A DNA stretch of 64,000 nucleotides, taken from Thamnidium elegans. Lineage: Eukaryota > Mucoromycota > Mucoromycetes > Mucorales > Mucoraceae. The stretch's first letter is position 1, and each line of letters starts with the position of its first letter. Positions 47,568 to 58,310 of the stretch are shown here, in pieces. Location of the stretch: assembly GCA_025201345.1 (NCBI GenBank), contig JAIXMG010000004.1, forward strand, positions 372,001 to 436,000, in the 5' to 3' direction. The position numbers and the translations under genes were made by a program. Under the pieces are notes generated by a model, which did not search any database, had not been told where the DNA came from, and worked only from the letters and a program-made list of their open reading frames with translations.

Positions 47568-47911
47568 TATTTGTTTGTGTATTTAAAGTATAAGAATAAA
47601 TTAGAAACAGGAGGAAGAGGAGGAAAACCTTATAAAATAAATAAATAAAAAGGCCCAAAAACTGACGTCATTTTTATATAAATTAAGCGACTCGGTTGAC
47701 TACAGTTGACGAGTGAAGACTTAAAACATGTCTTTCAATCTCCTTTTTGACTACTATTCTGTGTACATTAGTTACACTCTACAAATTATTTTCTTATTGA
47801 AAGTATAGTATAATAGAGTATGATAAGTGTCAGTATATTAAATTAAACTATCTACTTTTTAGCTACTTGATTATCCTGTTACAAACTAGTTTTTCTTTTT
47901 TTTATTAACCG

Positions 47912-48136
47912 TAACTGGTCGCTTCAGCTGTCCAAAGAGACTATTTGCGCTAATTTAAATCAAACACAGCAATTATCATTGCAGGAAGAGGATTCTATCA
48001 GTACTCTATGTACCAAGATTCAGGAACCAATTACAGTATAAACGAAGGGAGAATTCTTGACAAAAAGTATTATTTTTCAATCTTTGTTATCCATGTTCAT
48101 ACAAGAAATTGATAAGTTAGAACAAAAAACAGGTAT
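47912..48136 (+). pseudogene. Coding remnant with one in-frame stop
   Basis: A single frame reads LSKETICANLNQTQQLSLQ, then EEDSISTLCTKIQEPITV, a TAA stop, then TKGEFLTKSIIFQSLLSM and FIQEIDKLEQKTG up to a GTATTTTA donor-like site. The amphipathic, coding-like character continues on both sides of the stop, so this is probably a decayed exon of a helical protein. Family not recognised, no promoter or other exons found. Confidence 0.35.
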
Positions 48137-48337
48137 TTTAATATAAAGATATACGTATTTATGGAAAAAAAAAACGGTCCTAAAGAAAAACATTATATAT
48201 ACATAGTCCTTGAGTAAAGCAATACAAGGGATTTATTTACTAGCATATAAGAGTATTTTATGCCATGCTAGAATACGGACTACTAATTTTAGAAAGTAAT
48301 GTATGTTGTAGTTTGCCGTATCGTTATAAATAAACAA

Positions 48338-48439
48338 ATGTATACTTCTACGCTTTTCTTGGTAGCACTTGCTAATATCATGCTCACTTTTACCTCAGCA
48401 GAATATTTCGATAAAGAAAACTGTCGTAGGTGCTCTTAG
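48338..48439 (+). CDS. Possible small secreted peptide (33 aa or frameshifted longer form)
   Basis: ATG at 48338 opens a 33-codon frame with a good signal peptide (TLFLVALANIMLTFTSA), then EYFDKENCRRCS and a stop. In another frame coding-like sequence continues beyond the stop (ALRWFENQGSHRCFRQKRM, to 48554), so the gene may be longer but frameshifted, or the short form may be complete. No homologue recognised. Confidence 0.3.
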   Translation: MYTSTLFLVALANIMLTFTSAEYFDKENCRRCS

Positions 48440-48762
48440 ATGGTTTGAGAATCAAGGTTCTCACCGTTGCTTTCGTCAAAAGAGAATGAGATTCTCACAT
48501 GGTGATCTAGAAACCAGACAAGACCTGACTCTCTTTCTCCTTCTGTTGAGATAAACCTTGTCGATAATGTAAATGAAGGAGTTTCAGCTGCTGATGGTCT
48601 TACTGGTGGTCTTCTTTAAACAAACTATTTTCTTATAGCACTTTTTATATTTTTGTATATTTTTAAATATAATTTATACTTTTTTTTTTTCGATAATTAC
48701 CATTTATTTTCCAAAGCGAACAAAATTTACTAGCCGTATTGTATATAACAAAATTATATAGT

Positions 48763-49883
48763 TTATTTAGGTTCAAAGTTTACAACTTTGCCTGTAATCC
48801 ATTTTGCTAATGCATTTATATCTTTATCATATACTTGTCGAGATGTAGCCATAATACTAAAAATTAACCATATATGCGATTCATTTTCACCTTTTAATAC
48901 AGTTGGATTATTACCACTTTCTTTTAAATTAGATATAAACAGTTCAATGCTTGTTCTTAATAATTCATGTTCACCATAAGATATAAATAAAGGACACGTT
49001 AAAGAACTAAAGTCGCCATAAAAAGGGGATACGTATGGGTGATGAATCATGGATTGATCTGACAAGTATTGAGATAAGCATTGAGACAACAAATTTGGGC
49101 TTAACGTATCTGATTGGCGTATTGCCTGGATTTTAGTTAAATCGATCCAAGGTGATATCAATGCAGCCCCTGCGGGTAAAGGTAAATGTACCAATTCTTT
49201 TAATCGTTCATTACTTCTTTTATCTTTCAACATTAATAGCGTAGAAGCAACTAGATTACCACCCGCACTATCACCTATAAATATAACTTTCGATGGTTCA
49301 ATACGTAACTCATGAATTAAATATCTATAACCATCCATGGATTCATAACACGCTTTTGGCCAAACTTGTTCCGGTGAAAGACTATACTCCAATGATAAGA
49401 TGCTTGCTTTTTTACCATATACCTTATACAATGTTTGTATAATTAATTGAAAACTTTGCATGTACATTGTGGCATGTCCCATACTAAATCCACCTCCATG
49501 AATATAAAATAGAATTACATCTTGATTCAATGCTATTTCTTCTGCTTGTTTTAAACTATTTAAATTTGGTCCAATCCATACTCCTTCCCATGTACTTTTT
49601 TTTATTCTTTGAATCCATTGGTTTTCGCTTCCAATAGGGCTAGTTCCAACATATAAAATGAGTCTATTTAATGCCACGGGGAGTATCCAGGAACTGGCTA
49701 AAGCAAATCGACGTATTGAAATAGGAATATGGTGAAGGCCATCTCGAAACGTTTGAAGTATTAACTACGGTCAAAAATGTTATTTTTTAACATATACACA
49801 TATAAATATAAAATAATACGTACAGTGTATTGGCGAAAACATAAAAATAAGATTGTGAAAGATACGGCAAGTAGATGAAACAT
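48763..49883 (-). CDS. HSL-type alpha/beta-hydrolase, membrane-anchored
   Basis: Two exons: 49883-49824 and 49764-48763, 353 aa. A short N-terminal hydrophobic segment (FHLLAVSFTILFLCF) would anchor it. The catalytic domain has YIHGGGFSMGHATM (oxyanion hole), SLEYSLSPEQVWPKA, FIGDSAGGNLVAS (nucleophile Ser), a candidate acid in SYGEHELLRTSIELF, and ESHIWLIF with the catalytic His. It belongs to PF07859 as does the protein at 7248-8689, but is shorter and lacks the acidic tail. Fungal relatives are lipases, steryl-acetyl hydrolases (Say1-like) or esterases; the N-terminal anchor and length suit the Say1 group. Substrate not determinable. Confidence 0.9.
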
Positions 49884-52196
49884 AGTTATATGCTCCTCGT
49901 TTTCACGGGTCGCATTTTTGGTACGCCTCTAGCGGAATTTTTTTTCGCCATATCATAGGGAGGCTCTTTTTGAGATACGACATTTAATTATTAAAAATTA
50001 CTTACTTATATACGAACTCATTGTTTAAAAAAAAGGAAAAGAAAAGGATCATGATAAAAAGGAGGGTTTATTTAACTATGATAAAAAGAAGGATTTGTTC
50101 AATCACCGTGGTATATTTATTCTACAATTTCCGTTCTCATGTACTCATACTTATGCCGGGTTTGACTATTTGCCTGGTTTTACACAGCAACACCACACCC
50201 AGTAAAAGTGACCTGATATCTTTAACAACTAGTAGTAATAGTGGCGTTAAAGCGAGGGACTAAGAAGCACTTGACAAAATTAAGCAGAAGAAAGCTGAGA
50301 GATGGAAAGAATATGTATATTTTGAGATGCTCAAGTCCAAGCTGAAAGAAAAATAATCCAAGCTTACCACATACGAAACACTAATATATGATAATAATCT
50401 TGTTTTAATGTGTTTGATTTAACTCCTTTGATACTTAACTAGCCTTCTGTTGCATCAATAATTGAAGACCATCCTCATGCGTTGTCAACAACATTCCAAA
50501 ATACTAGAACCTACCCTTAAATCGAACACCTTAAATAGAGCCATTACTGTACAATACTCTACTACAAAACTTTATTTGGTCTTTATTACTTTTGCTTTTG
50601 CTGCAGGTCCTATCCAATACCATGTCTAGTCAGAAATAGCCGGCTCCGTAAAGAAAAGGCTCAATTGAGGGCACTTTGTGCATGTCATAAAGAAAAGGCT
50701 TACAAGGGCACTTTATGGTTACTGGTCGGAATATGATGATACAAATACTTACTTTTTTATCAGCTATGGCATACCAACCTTTTAACTTAATAAAACCAAC
50801 TTTTTTAAGCTTTCTTATCTTAAAAAATTACTATTCTTTTATTTTAAATAAATAAACAGAATACCAGTGGTGCTTAGAGGTTTTTTAAAGTAGGATATTT
50901 CCTTGACGTTTATATTATTTTAATCATCTTTCCTTTATTACACGCTGCAATTGACTGTTCATTTTCTTTTGTGATTCCTTTGATCATTATCTTGCTCTTA
51001 AAAAAAAAACTCATATGAATGGCACTACACTGTGTTTAAATGTCATTATGATTTTCTTTGTTATCAACGCAATGATACCGTTGTTTATTGGCAGCGGCAG
51101 TCGATTTATTTTATTGTTCCGTAAATTATTTTATTTGCCATTGAGCACATGGCAACTACGTTTTTACATATTACTCGAGTGCGTATTTAATTACTTTTCT
51201 AGTTACTTCTCTAAAGATTCACTGTCAATATCGTGGATGGAATAACGCAAATAAATACAAAATTAATGGTAAGTTTAGAATATAACAGGTATTTACAATC
51301 AACTGAATCTGATTTTTTTTTTATAAAGTATTGAATAAGCGAAAGAGCCTTATTACTTGGTCTTTATGTCAGAACCAGCGAAAATAACATTTTAATTACC
51401 TCTTTATTTATCGAAAGTAGTATATAAAATATCAATAAAAGTGTAGCACTTTCTAAGTTAAACCGAGCTGTCAGTATAAACTAAAATAAGGGAGAAATGC
51501 TGAGTTACTTGTTACAAAGGACTCAGTGATGGTTGCAGCTAAGTTGCAAGAGCTAGATGTATGATTGGGGTTTGTTCCTTCTTGGGGTTCACTTCATGCG
51601 GAGCAGGAAGAATATGACGCTTGATGGTGCTTGGTAATCTTCATAGCTGATGTATGGTTTTGGTATTTGCCTTTGGTGTTCTACTTCATGGTGTCTAATA
51701 TAAACCATTAATTTTAACTTATTTACTACGCACCCGAGTTCTTTTCTTCTGGTGGGTGTATGATTGGTCCATATTTTATATAAAAGATTATTTGCTATCA
51801 ACTGGAATTCTGTTATGATACTTATTTGTATTGTTTGTTTCTGGAATTTTCTCCTTGCGTACAATTTATTTTACTTCACAATAATAAACCATAATCTTAT
51901 CTTACTGTAAAGAAACATTCCTTTTTAAACAAAAAGGACTTGAAATAATTTAATATTCCTATTATTTTTTTTTGAAGCACTAACTAATATAAATACGATC
52001 ACCATCGTCTATAACGTTATCACAAACAATCATAACAATAGCGACAAAAAAGATCCTGCAAGTTTTCAGAGAAATAATCGTATCCAAAATATTAACACTT
52101 TATTTAATCCATAGGACGAATTCTCACAAAATAATAGTCGGAAATACATTCAAGGTATACGATAAAAAATATTTACTGTAGCTTCCTAGAAAAAAA
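49884..52196. other. Long gene-poor region with short frames and fragments
   Basis: No intact gene recognised. Coding-like bits include 50258-50356 (+, LDKIKQKKAERWKEYVYFEM), an ATG frame at 51015-51245 (+, two hydrophobic stretches, LNVIMIFFVINAMIPLFIG) and a minus frame 51589-51864 (HTPTRRKELGCVVNKLKLM). A near-repeat of GTAAAGAAAAGGCT and ATAAAGAAAAGGCT lies at about 50645-50700. The pieces look like decayed genes or transposons. Confidence 0.4.
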
Positions 52197-52419
52197 ATGG
52201 AGGGCACTCTTGTTTTTTTTTTTGATATTATTGATCATCGTTGTTTATGCCTCTGTTGAGTGTTCCTGGCTTGGAACTGCTCCCAACTGTAACGCTGTGT
52301 GTCGTGAAGGTTGGAGAGCCAAGGGTGTTAACAAAACTGAGGAGGAAGGTGAGAAAGTTCTTGCGTCTTTTGGAGCAGATTGTATTACTGGTACCAAAAC
52401 ATTATGTTATAATAAATAA
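52197..52419 (+). pseudogene. Small Cys-rich secreted peptide with a start out of frame across T12
   Basis: From about 52210 to the stop at 52417-52419 one frame encodes a hydrophobic leader (LILLIIVVYASVE) and then a mature part of about 50 residues with five Cys: CSWLGTAPNCNAVC, REGWRAKG, ADCITG and TLCYNK. The pattern C-x-W-x-G-T-A-P-x-C resembles small secreted disulfide peptides known from fungi and nematodes. The only nearby ATG (52197) lies one base out of frame, with a run of 12 T (52211-52222 region) between. Either the T-run has an indel in this assembly, or the gene is broken or length-variable here. The upstream AATATTTACTGT region would serve as promoter. Function unknown. Confidence 0.55.
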
Positions 52420-52623
52420 AATTGATCGACAAACATTACGCTATTTTTCTTAAAGGCCTTTAACTATAAGCAATTAACTGATCATAATAGATCCTGATTT
52501 ATTTTATACCATTAAAAAAAAGTGTTTATAGCATCTCCAAATGTATTTAACATCCGCTACAAGCTGTTAAAGGAAAGAAAAAGTTGAATTTTTTTTTTTT
52601 GCTCCCTTTCATTCAACATTAAC

Positions 52624-55600
52624 ATGGGAAAGAAAGTAACTTACGGTATAGAATATGCTAAAAAACCAAATATCGCCAAAGTAGTAAAAGAGCATATAAC
52701 AAAGTACAAAAACCTGTTATCCGAAAACCGTTCAACCAAAGCAGCCGAGACAGTTATTAACATTACGGAATGGGTACTTGACGTAAGCGATGAAGTAGAC
52801 GATCCTGAAGACGAGGAAATTCTACAATATTTATTATATGTGATCAAGTACTCGACAAGTGTTGTTAAATTATTAGAGCCGGAAGAGCACTTTGGCCTTT
52901 TATCAAGGTAGAAAAAAACAGAATAACAATATGTCAATAGTTTTTTTTATTATTCTAATATCGTTTTTAAATAAGAGCGCATAATAATATGTGTCAGTGT
53001 TATTTAAAGTAAGTAATTTTTTACTTGTTGTATACACAGACACGCACCTAAAAAAAAACAAAAAAACACATACAGATTGCATTTATATTCATCCGCTATA
53101 CAACATGGACTTATCACTATCAACTTATTTACCCACCACCCTACATCCCGAGTGAAATCCAACTTGCAAAATGCTTACAAGATCATTGGAGATATTTACT
53201 TTACCAAAAGCTTAAACAAACTTGAATCTCGATACAGCGATTTTGAAAACGCACATAAATTTTACGTATTAGAGAGACAAGTGATTGATACGATGGATTT
53301 AAGCGATATTGAAGAACCGGAGCCAGATGATTTAAAAAAACTAAAGCAATCCTCTCATTTTAATTTGGGTGTAATGGAATCCAAAATACCTGCCTTGTAT
53401 ACAGATGCCGAAAAGAATTTGCAAGAAGCTGTTACTTTGGCTCACAAGTTAAATGATTTCGTCGCGGAAAGAACTGTGTGGTGGGAGCTGGCGAATTTAT
53501 ATAGACGTGCTGAGAAAGACGATAACGTAAAATTTTGTCAGAGGGAAGAGTTTAATCTTGCTAAAAAGTGTGGATTTAAAGAGGATACGTTTTATTGTTT
53601 TGAAGAGAAATGCAAGTATATTTTAACTGTAAATTATTTTTTTTAAGAGGGACTATAAAGTTAATTGTTTATATATATTTTTTAGTGAAGTTTTTATTGT
53701 ACTTGGAAGAGTATAATGAGTGCTTTCAATTTTATGAAAAAAATATAGGATTCATTAGTCCAATCTATATAAAACAATGTGTAAAGTAAAATTATATATT
53801 GGTAAGAGAGGGCGCAAAAAAAAAAAAAAAAACTCATGCTTTTATATATAATAGAACGATATATACAAAATGATGGAAACTTTAAAATCTGCTAACGAAG
53901 AACTGACCCAATTGACCGACTCGGAATATGGAAATGGGCCAACTACAACTATTATCTTAGACTATATTCGTATTTTAAACGATTACAAGTTATATCGTCT
54001 TGTTATAAAAAAAGTGGAACAATGTCTATCATTATTACTTGCCGCAAGTGATTATTCTAGTATTATGCATGCCGAATATTTAAAATATAAATCAATTGCC
54101 TTGTGGAACTTGCGAGAATCGGTAATGAAACCAAAAATAAGAAGAAAAAAATACTATATATCCTAACTTTTATATATACCGTGGAATAGAAAAGGGATGT
54201 TTATATAAGGACTACAGATGAGCTTCTTACATTTATTGACGCCAGTTTAACAACGAAAAGATTAGATCAATTATCACTGACTATCGAAATACTTAAACTT
54301 CGTATTGAAATATTTAAATTTTATGATAAGAAAATACAACGAGACTCTTGTAAAAAGCTATTAGCAGAAGCTGTTGAAGAAGAAAAGAAATTGGTAAAAA
54401 AAACAGCTTATTAAAAAGGGAGGGCAGAAAAACGATGTGCTCATTATTTTATTTAGAGAGAAAGTCTTTCGAAAAACTCAAGTATTGCCATTGATACTAG
54501 TATATCGACTCGTATTACACCATTACCTTATGCGTTTGTACCCAAAGTAAGCGAATTACAAGAAGAAGAAAAAAGAGTTGGAGTATATTATATTGTGCTG
54601 ACTAGAATAGATACTGAATGTAGTGGTACATACATATATTCCTATCGAACTATCAATTCGATATGATATTATGCCTAGAAGTGTCAAACAAGTTATAAAT
54701 GATATTACAAAAAAATGTTGGCTTGAACATGGTGCAGAGGTAAAGACAAAAAAAATGCATCATTTGGAATATAAATTAGTGCTAAGTATTAAATACAGCC
54801 CGTTATTACTCACTTATTTGCTCTCGGTCGAAATATTTATCCTAAAGACGATGTAGAAGACATAATGAAAGAGAAGATGTTGAATATAGAAGCTTTTTCG
54901 GAAGGTAAGTTTTTTTTTCTTTTTTTTGAAAGAGAGAGAGAGAGATTGATACTAATAATAATAATAGAAATCGTTCATAAAACACCCTTACAGTTATACC
55001 ATAATGCTGCTTCCAGGCTTGGACTTGATCAATTAAACGCAATTAAATCCAGGCTCTTCAAACAAAATTCTACTCACATGATACTAGACAATTTAAGTAA
55101 ATATTGATTTATTTTGTATAAAAAAACAGATGATTGACGTGATTACATAGATCTTGCTTTTGATCAAAAGGATCTTATAAAACCACTATTACAACATTCG
55201 ACACTATTACAAGTTTTAGATCTATCATCTAACTGTTTAGGTAAAAAAAAAAGAGAGACACTTTTTTTATGCACTTTTAACACTTTATTACACATGTATA
55301 GATGATCAAGATCTAAAGTTTCTATTAAAAACGGCTCATAAAGGTCTAACCGAACTAAACTTGCGAAATAATATATTAACGGTGGAATGTATTTCAAGTA
55401 TTTTGCCGTTCCCTCATCTCCGTGTTTTAGATTTATCATATAACGCATTGGGACCCGGTATCTTGCAACGACTCCCTTATTTACTAGAAAAGCTACCATC
55501 GCTAAGAGAAATCAAGTTATCTTCTACTCGCTTGGGAGATTTTATTAAACTAGACCAAGATGTAAACGAAGCCTACATAACCTACGCAATGACATCTAAC

Positions 55601-56521
55601 AACAGTTCCAGTATCAAACTTGATCTTTCTAGTAATCATTTTTATAAAGACATGCTTTGTAAATGGACAACGTTATGGATAAACCTGAACCGAATCACCA
55701 GACTTTATTTATCTAATATTTCTAGTGACACCAAGTGGGATAATTTTCAGCTGTTATCTGATCTTCCAAAGTAAGTTAATAAGTTTTTTGGGGGTTTCAA
55801 ATTTTTTACTAATGTTTTATTTAGTTTATCAGATCTTATTTTTAGTTTTTCATCTAAAAAATCTTTATATTTATGTGGGATTAAACAGCTGATTACTTTA
55901 AAATCAAATTTAAATCATTTGGATCTATCTTGTTGTGATCTGACAGCAGAACGTAAGTAAAAAAAGTATAGATTTGATACCAAAACAAAAACAAAAAAGC
56001 ATTAAATATTTCTATATAGATATCGAAATAATCTCTCAAACTTTAAAAGAAAATACAACAAAACTTGGCAAATTGACACTTCATTGTAACCCTAGAATCG
56101 GAGATAGAGGTAAAAAAAAAAACAAAAAATTACACTCATTCATCTCTTTCTTTATTAATGCAAAAAAAAAAAAAAAAGGTATTTATTTTTTAAATGGAGC
56201 CATCTTACAGTCTAAAATAAACATGTTGGATATTTCTAATTGTGGTGTTACGAATGAGTGTATACCAGAAGTTGTACAATGGACACATTATGTGCAAGCT
56301 ATAGACTGGTCTGAGAATAATCTTGTGCTCAGTGACCTGGAAATGGAACGTATAAATAAATCCGCCAATGTCAAGTCAGAGGTAAGGTTTTTTTTTTTAA
56401 AAAAAAATGGAACTTGCTGGAAAACTAATAGGCTCCGATTGATTTTGGTTATGCAAAAAAAAAAAGAAAAAAAAAGCCATGTCTGATAATTTACCAGATA
56501 CACCTTTTTAAAAAAGCGTAA
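52624..56521 (+). CDS. TONSL: TONSL/TONSOKU-like TPR-UBL-LRR protein
   Basis: Fifteen exons joined by GT-AG sites: 52624-52907, 53076-53628, 53691-53780, 53855-54121, 54190-54393, 54457-54546, 54611-54739, 54799-54904, 54968-55096, 55151-55240, 55302-55770, 55825-55952, 56020-56109, 56179-56381 and 56432-56521; 973 aa. The first half is TPR-like helices (YKIIGDIYFTKSLNKLESR, WWELANLYRRAEKDDNVKFC). A ubiquitin-like segment follows (YIPIELSIRYDIMPRSVKQV, then PVITHLFALGRNIYPKDD), a linker (LYHNAASRLGLDQLNAIKS), and leucine-rich repeats (LLQVLDLSSNCL, LTELNLRNNIL, LRVLDLSYNALGPG, LNHLDLSCCDLTA). Order and motifs match TONSL/TSK. TONSL pairs with MMS22L, reads new histone H3-H4 and promotes RAD51 loading at forks. 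No ankyrin repeats are seen, as in plant TSK. The exon 3 acceptor (GTGAAG) is uncertain. The tail has a nuclear-type KKKRKKK. Confidence 0.82.
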
Positions 56522-56855
56522 AGATAGATAGAGATACATTTAAAAGAGACTTTCTTATTTAAGATAAGCTATCAAATAAAATATTTCAGTGGAACGAAAA
56601 AAGAAAAAAGGGTTCTCTTTATTTAAGGAATAAAAAATATCGCACGGTTTATTATTGGTTAAACATAGAGTTTAGTAATCCATTCAATATCCGAATTCAA
56701 ACTAAAAAATCTTCTTCCTTAGTAATCTCAATATCAACAAATCAAATGACAGTTTCAAAATCGAAAATATTTTTATATAAATAACGCCAAACATTTTCCA
56801 ATCTCCCCCTTCTTCTTCTCTTTTTTTTTCTTTATAAAAATAATAGTAATTTAAA
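56522..56855. promoter_or_regulatory. Promoter region of the peroxiredoxin gene
   Basis: AT-rich 334 bp with pyrimidine stretch TCTCCCCCTTCTTCTTCTCT shortly before the start codon. TTATATAAATAACG about 80 bp upstream of the ATG is a plausible TATA element. Confidence 0.45.
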
Positions 56856-57162
56856 ATGGGTATGTCATTAAAAAAAAAATTACGTGTTTAATATAAAGTA
56901 TATACTTATATATAGTATATAGTCGCTCAAGTTCAAAAGCAAGCCCCTGCCTTCACCGCTCCTGCCGTCGTCGATGGTGAGTTCAAGGATATCTCTCTCT
57001 CTGACTACAAGGGAAAGTATGTCGTCTTCTTCTGGTACCCTATGGATTTCACTTTCGTTTGTCCTACTGAGATCCTTGCTTTCTCTGAACGTATTGCTGA
57101 ATTCGAAGCTTTGGATACCGCTGTTATTGGTGCTTCCACTGATTCTGGTAAGTTTATATGAC

Positions 57163-57193
<31 letters not shown>

Positions 57194-57645
57194 AAAGTAG
57201 TGTTGTACCCCCTGCTACTTTTTTTTTTGAACGCGTTATTTGTATGTAAATAAAAAGAGACTAACACAAAAATAAAAAACGTATAGAATTCTCTCATCTC
57301 GCTTGGATTAACACTCCCCGTAAGCAAGGTGGTCTCGGTGAAATGAAGATTCCTCTTCTTGCCGATAAGACCAAGTCCATTGCCAAGGACTATGGTGTTC
57401 TCATTGAAGAAGCTGGTATTGCTCTCCGTGGTCTCTTCATCATTGACCCCAAGGGTACCGTTCGTCAAATCACCATCAACGATCTCCCCGTTGGTCGTTC
57501 CGTTGATGAAGTCCTTCGTCTTGTTGAAGCCTTCAAGTTCACTGATGAGCATGGTGAAGTCTGTCCCGCTAACTGGACTGCTGGTGCCAAGACCATTAAG
57601 CCTGATGTCAAGCAATCCAAGGAATATTTCTCCACTGTCAACTAA
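56856..57645 (+). CDS. TSA1: Typical 2-Cys peroxiredoxin (thioredoxin peroxidase)
   Basis: Three exons: 56856-56859, 56923-57147 and 57287-57645, 195 aa. The first exon codes only Met plus one base. The peroxidatic Cys48 lies in [17 protein letters not shown] and the resolving Cys169 in GEVCPANW. The GGLG loop ([13 protein letters not shown]) and the C-terminal YF motif (KEYFSTVN) are both present. That pairing defines eukaryotic peroxiredoxins prone to over-oxidation and able to act as chaperones or peroxide sensors. It reduces H2O2 using thioredoxin in the cytosol. The codon use is strongly biased (GGT, ACC, GAC, CTC, AAG), as in highly expressed genes, unlike its neighbours. The second intron is packed with T and A runs. 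Confidence 0.97.
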
Positions 57646-58310
57646 AAAAGTTTTTTCTTTTTTAAAAGAAAATGTAAATATACACGCCGTACAATGCTAC
57701 TAGAATAACCATTTTTTTTTTATTGGGAATTTTATAATATTTTATTTAAATAAAAAATTTAAAAATTTACTTCTAAAAAAAAAGGAGAGGATTATCTTTA
57801 AACACATGTGAGAGGATTATACTTTTTTTTTTAAAAAAAAAGTTTTGAATTATACATTAGATACACAAAAGAAGGGTATAAGTTGAAAGATTAGTCAACT
57901 ATGGCCAATCAAGCAGTCTGATTTAGTTGAAAACACATGTCGTGTAACTTTACTTTTTTCTAAATAGTAAAAAAGTACAAATCTCCTGTTTATCTACGAA
58001 AAAAAACATGTACTCAATTAAAGAATATAGTAATCCCTGTATATATTTCTATATTAAATACACGTAATAATCGCTTTGTTTTATGTGATTCGATTAAAAA
58101 AAGAGTTGTAGTCCCAATCGTCTGGTTCTTCAGGTATAGGGTTAGAAGCGGGAGGATCCACTCTTCGTCTTCTGCGATCACTTGCATTTAGAGACCTTTT
58201 TTTTTCACATATATACAAGCAGTATCAACATACTTATATAAGTCATAATTGAAATAAGTTTTTTAAGAAGAAAAATAAAAGGAGGAGAGGAGTATTTATA
58301 TACCGGCTTT
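57646..58310. other. Intergenic with an orphan 3' exon
   Basis: 3' flank of TSA1 (T/A hairpin-like runs at 57820-57841) and the orphan exon listed separately. Nothing else recognised. Confidence 0.5.
58081..58195 (-). pseudogene. Orphan last exon of a gene cut by a transposon
   Basis: The minus strand reads AAAAAAAAAG|GT then one base, then LNASDRRRRRVDPPASNP followed by IPEEPDDWDYNSFFNRIT and a stop at 58081. The acceptor, phase and composition look like a true final exon with a polybasic stretch and an acidic Trp-containing tail. No upstream exon is visible: 115 bp further on begins the TIR of a MULE-like element. The rest of the gene is either beyond the element and decayed or lost. Family not recognised. 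Confidence 0.45.

Larger units (their letters stand above)
47568..48762. other. Intergenic region with a probable gene remnant
   Basis: Holds the promoter of the preceding gene, a coding-like remnant at about 47912-48136 and a possible small secreted peptide at 48338, both listed separately. The right end is the 3' flank of the hydrolase gene. Confidence 0.5.
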
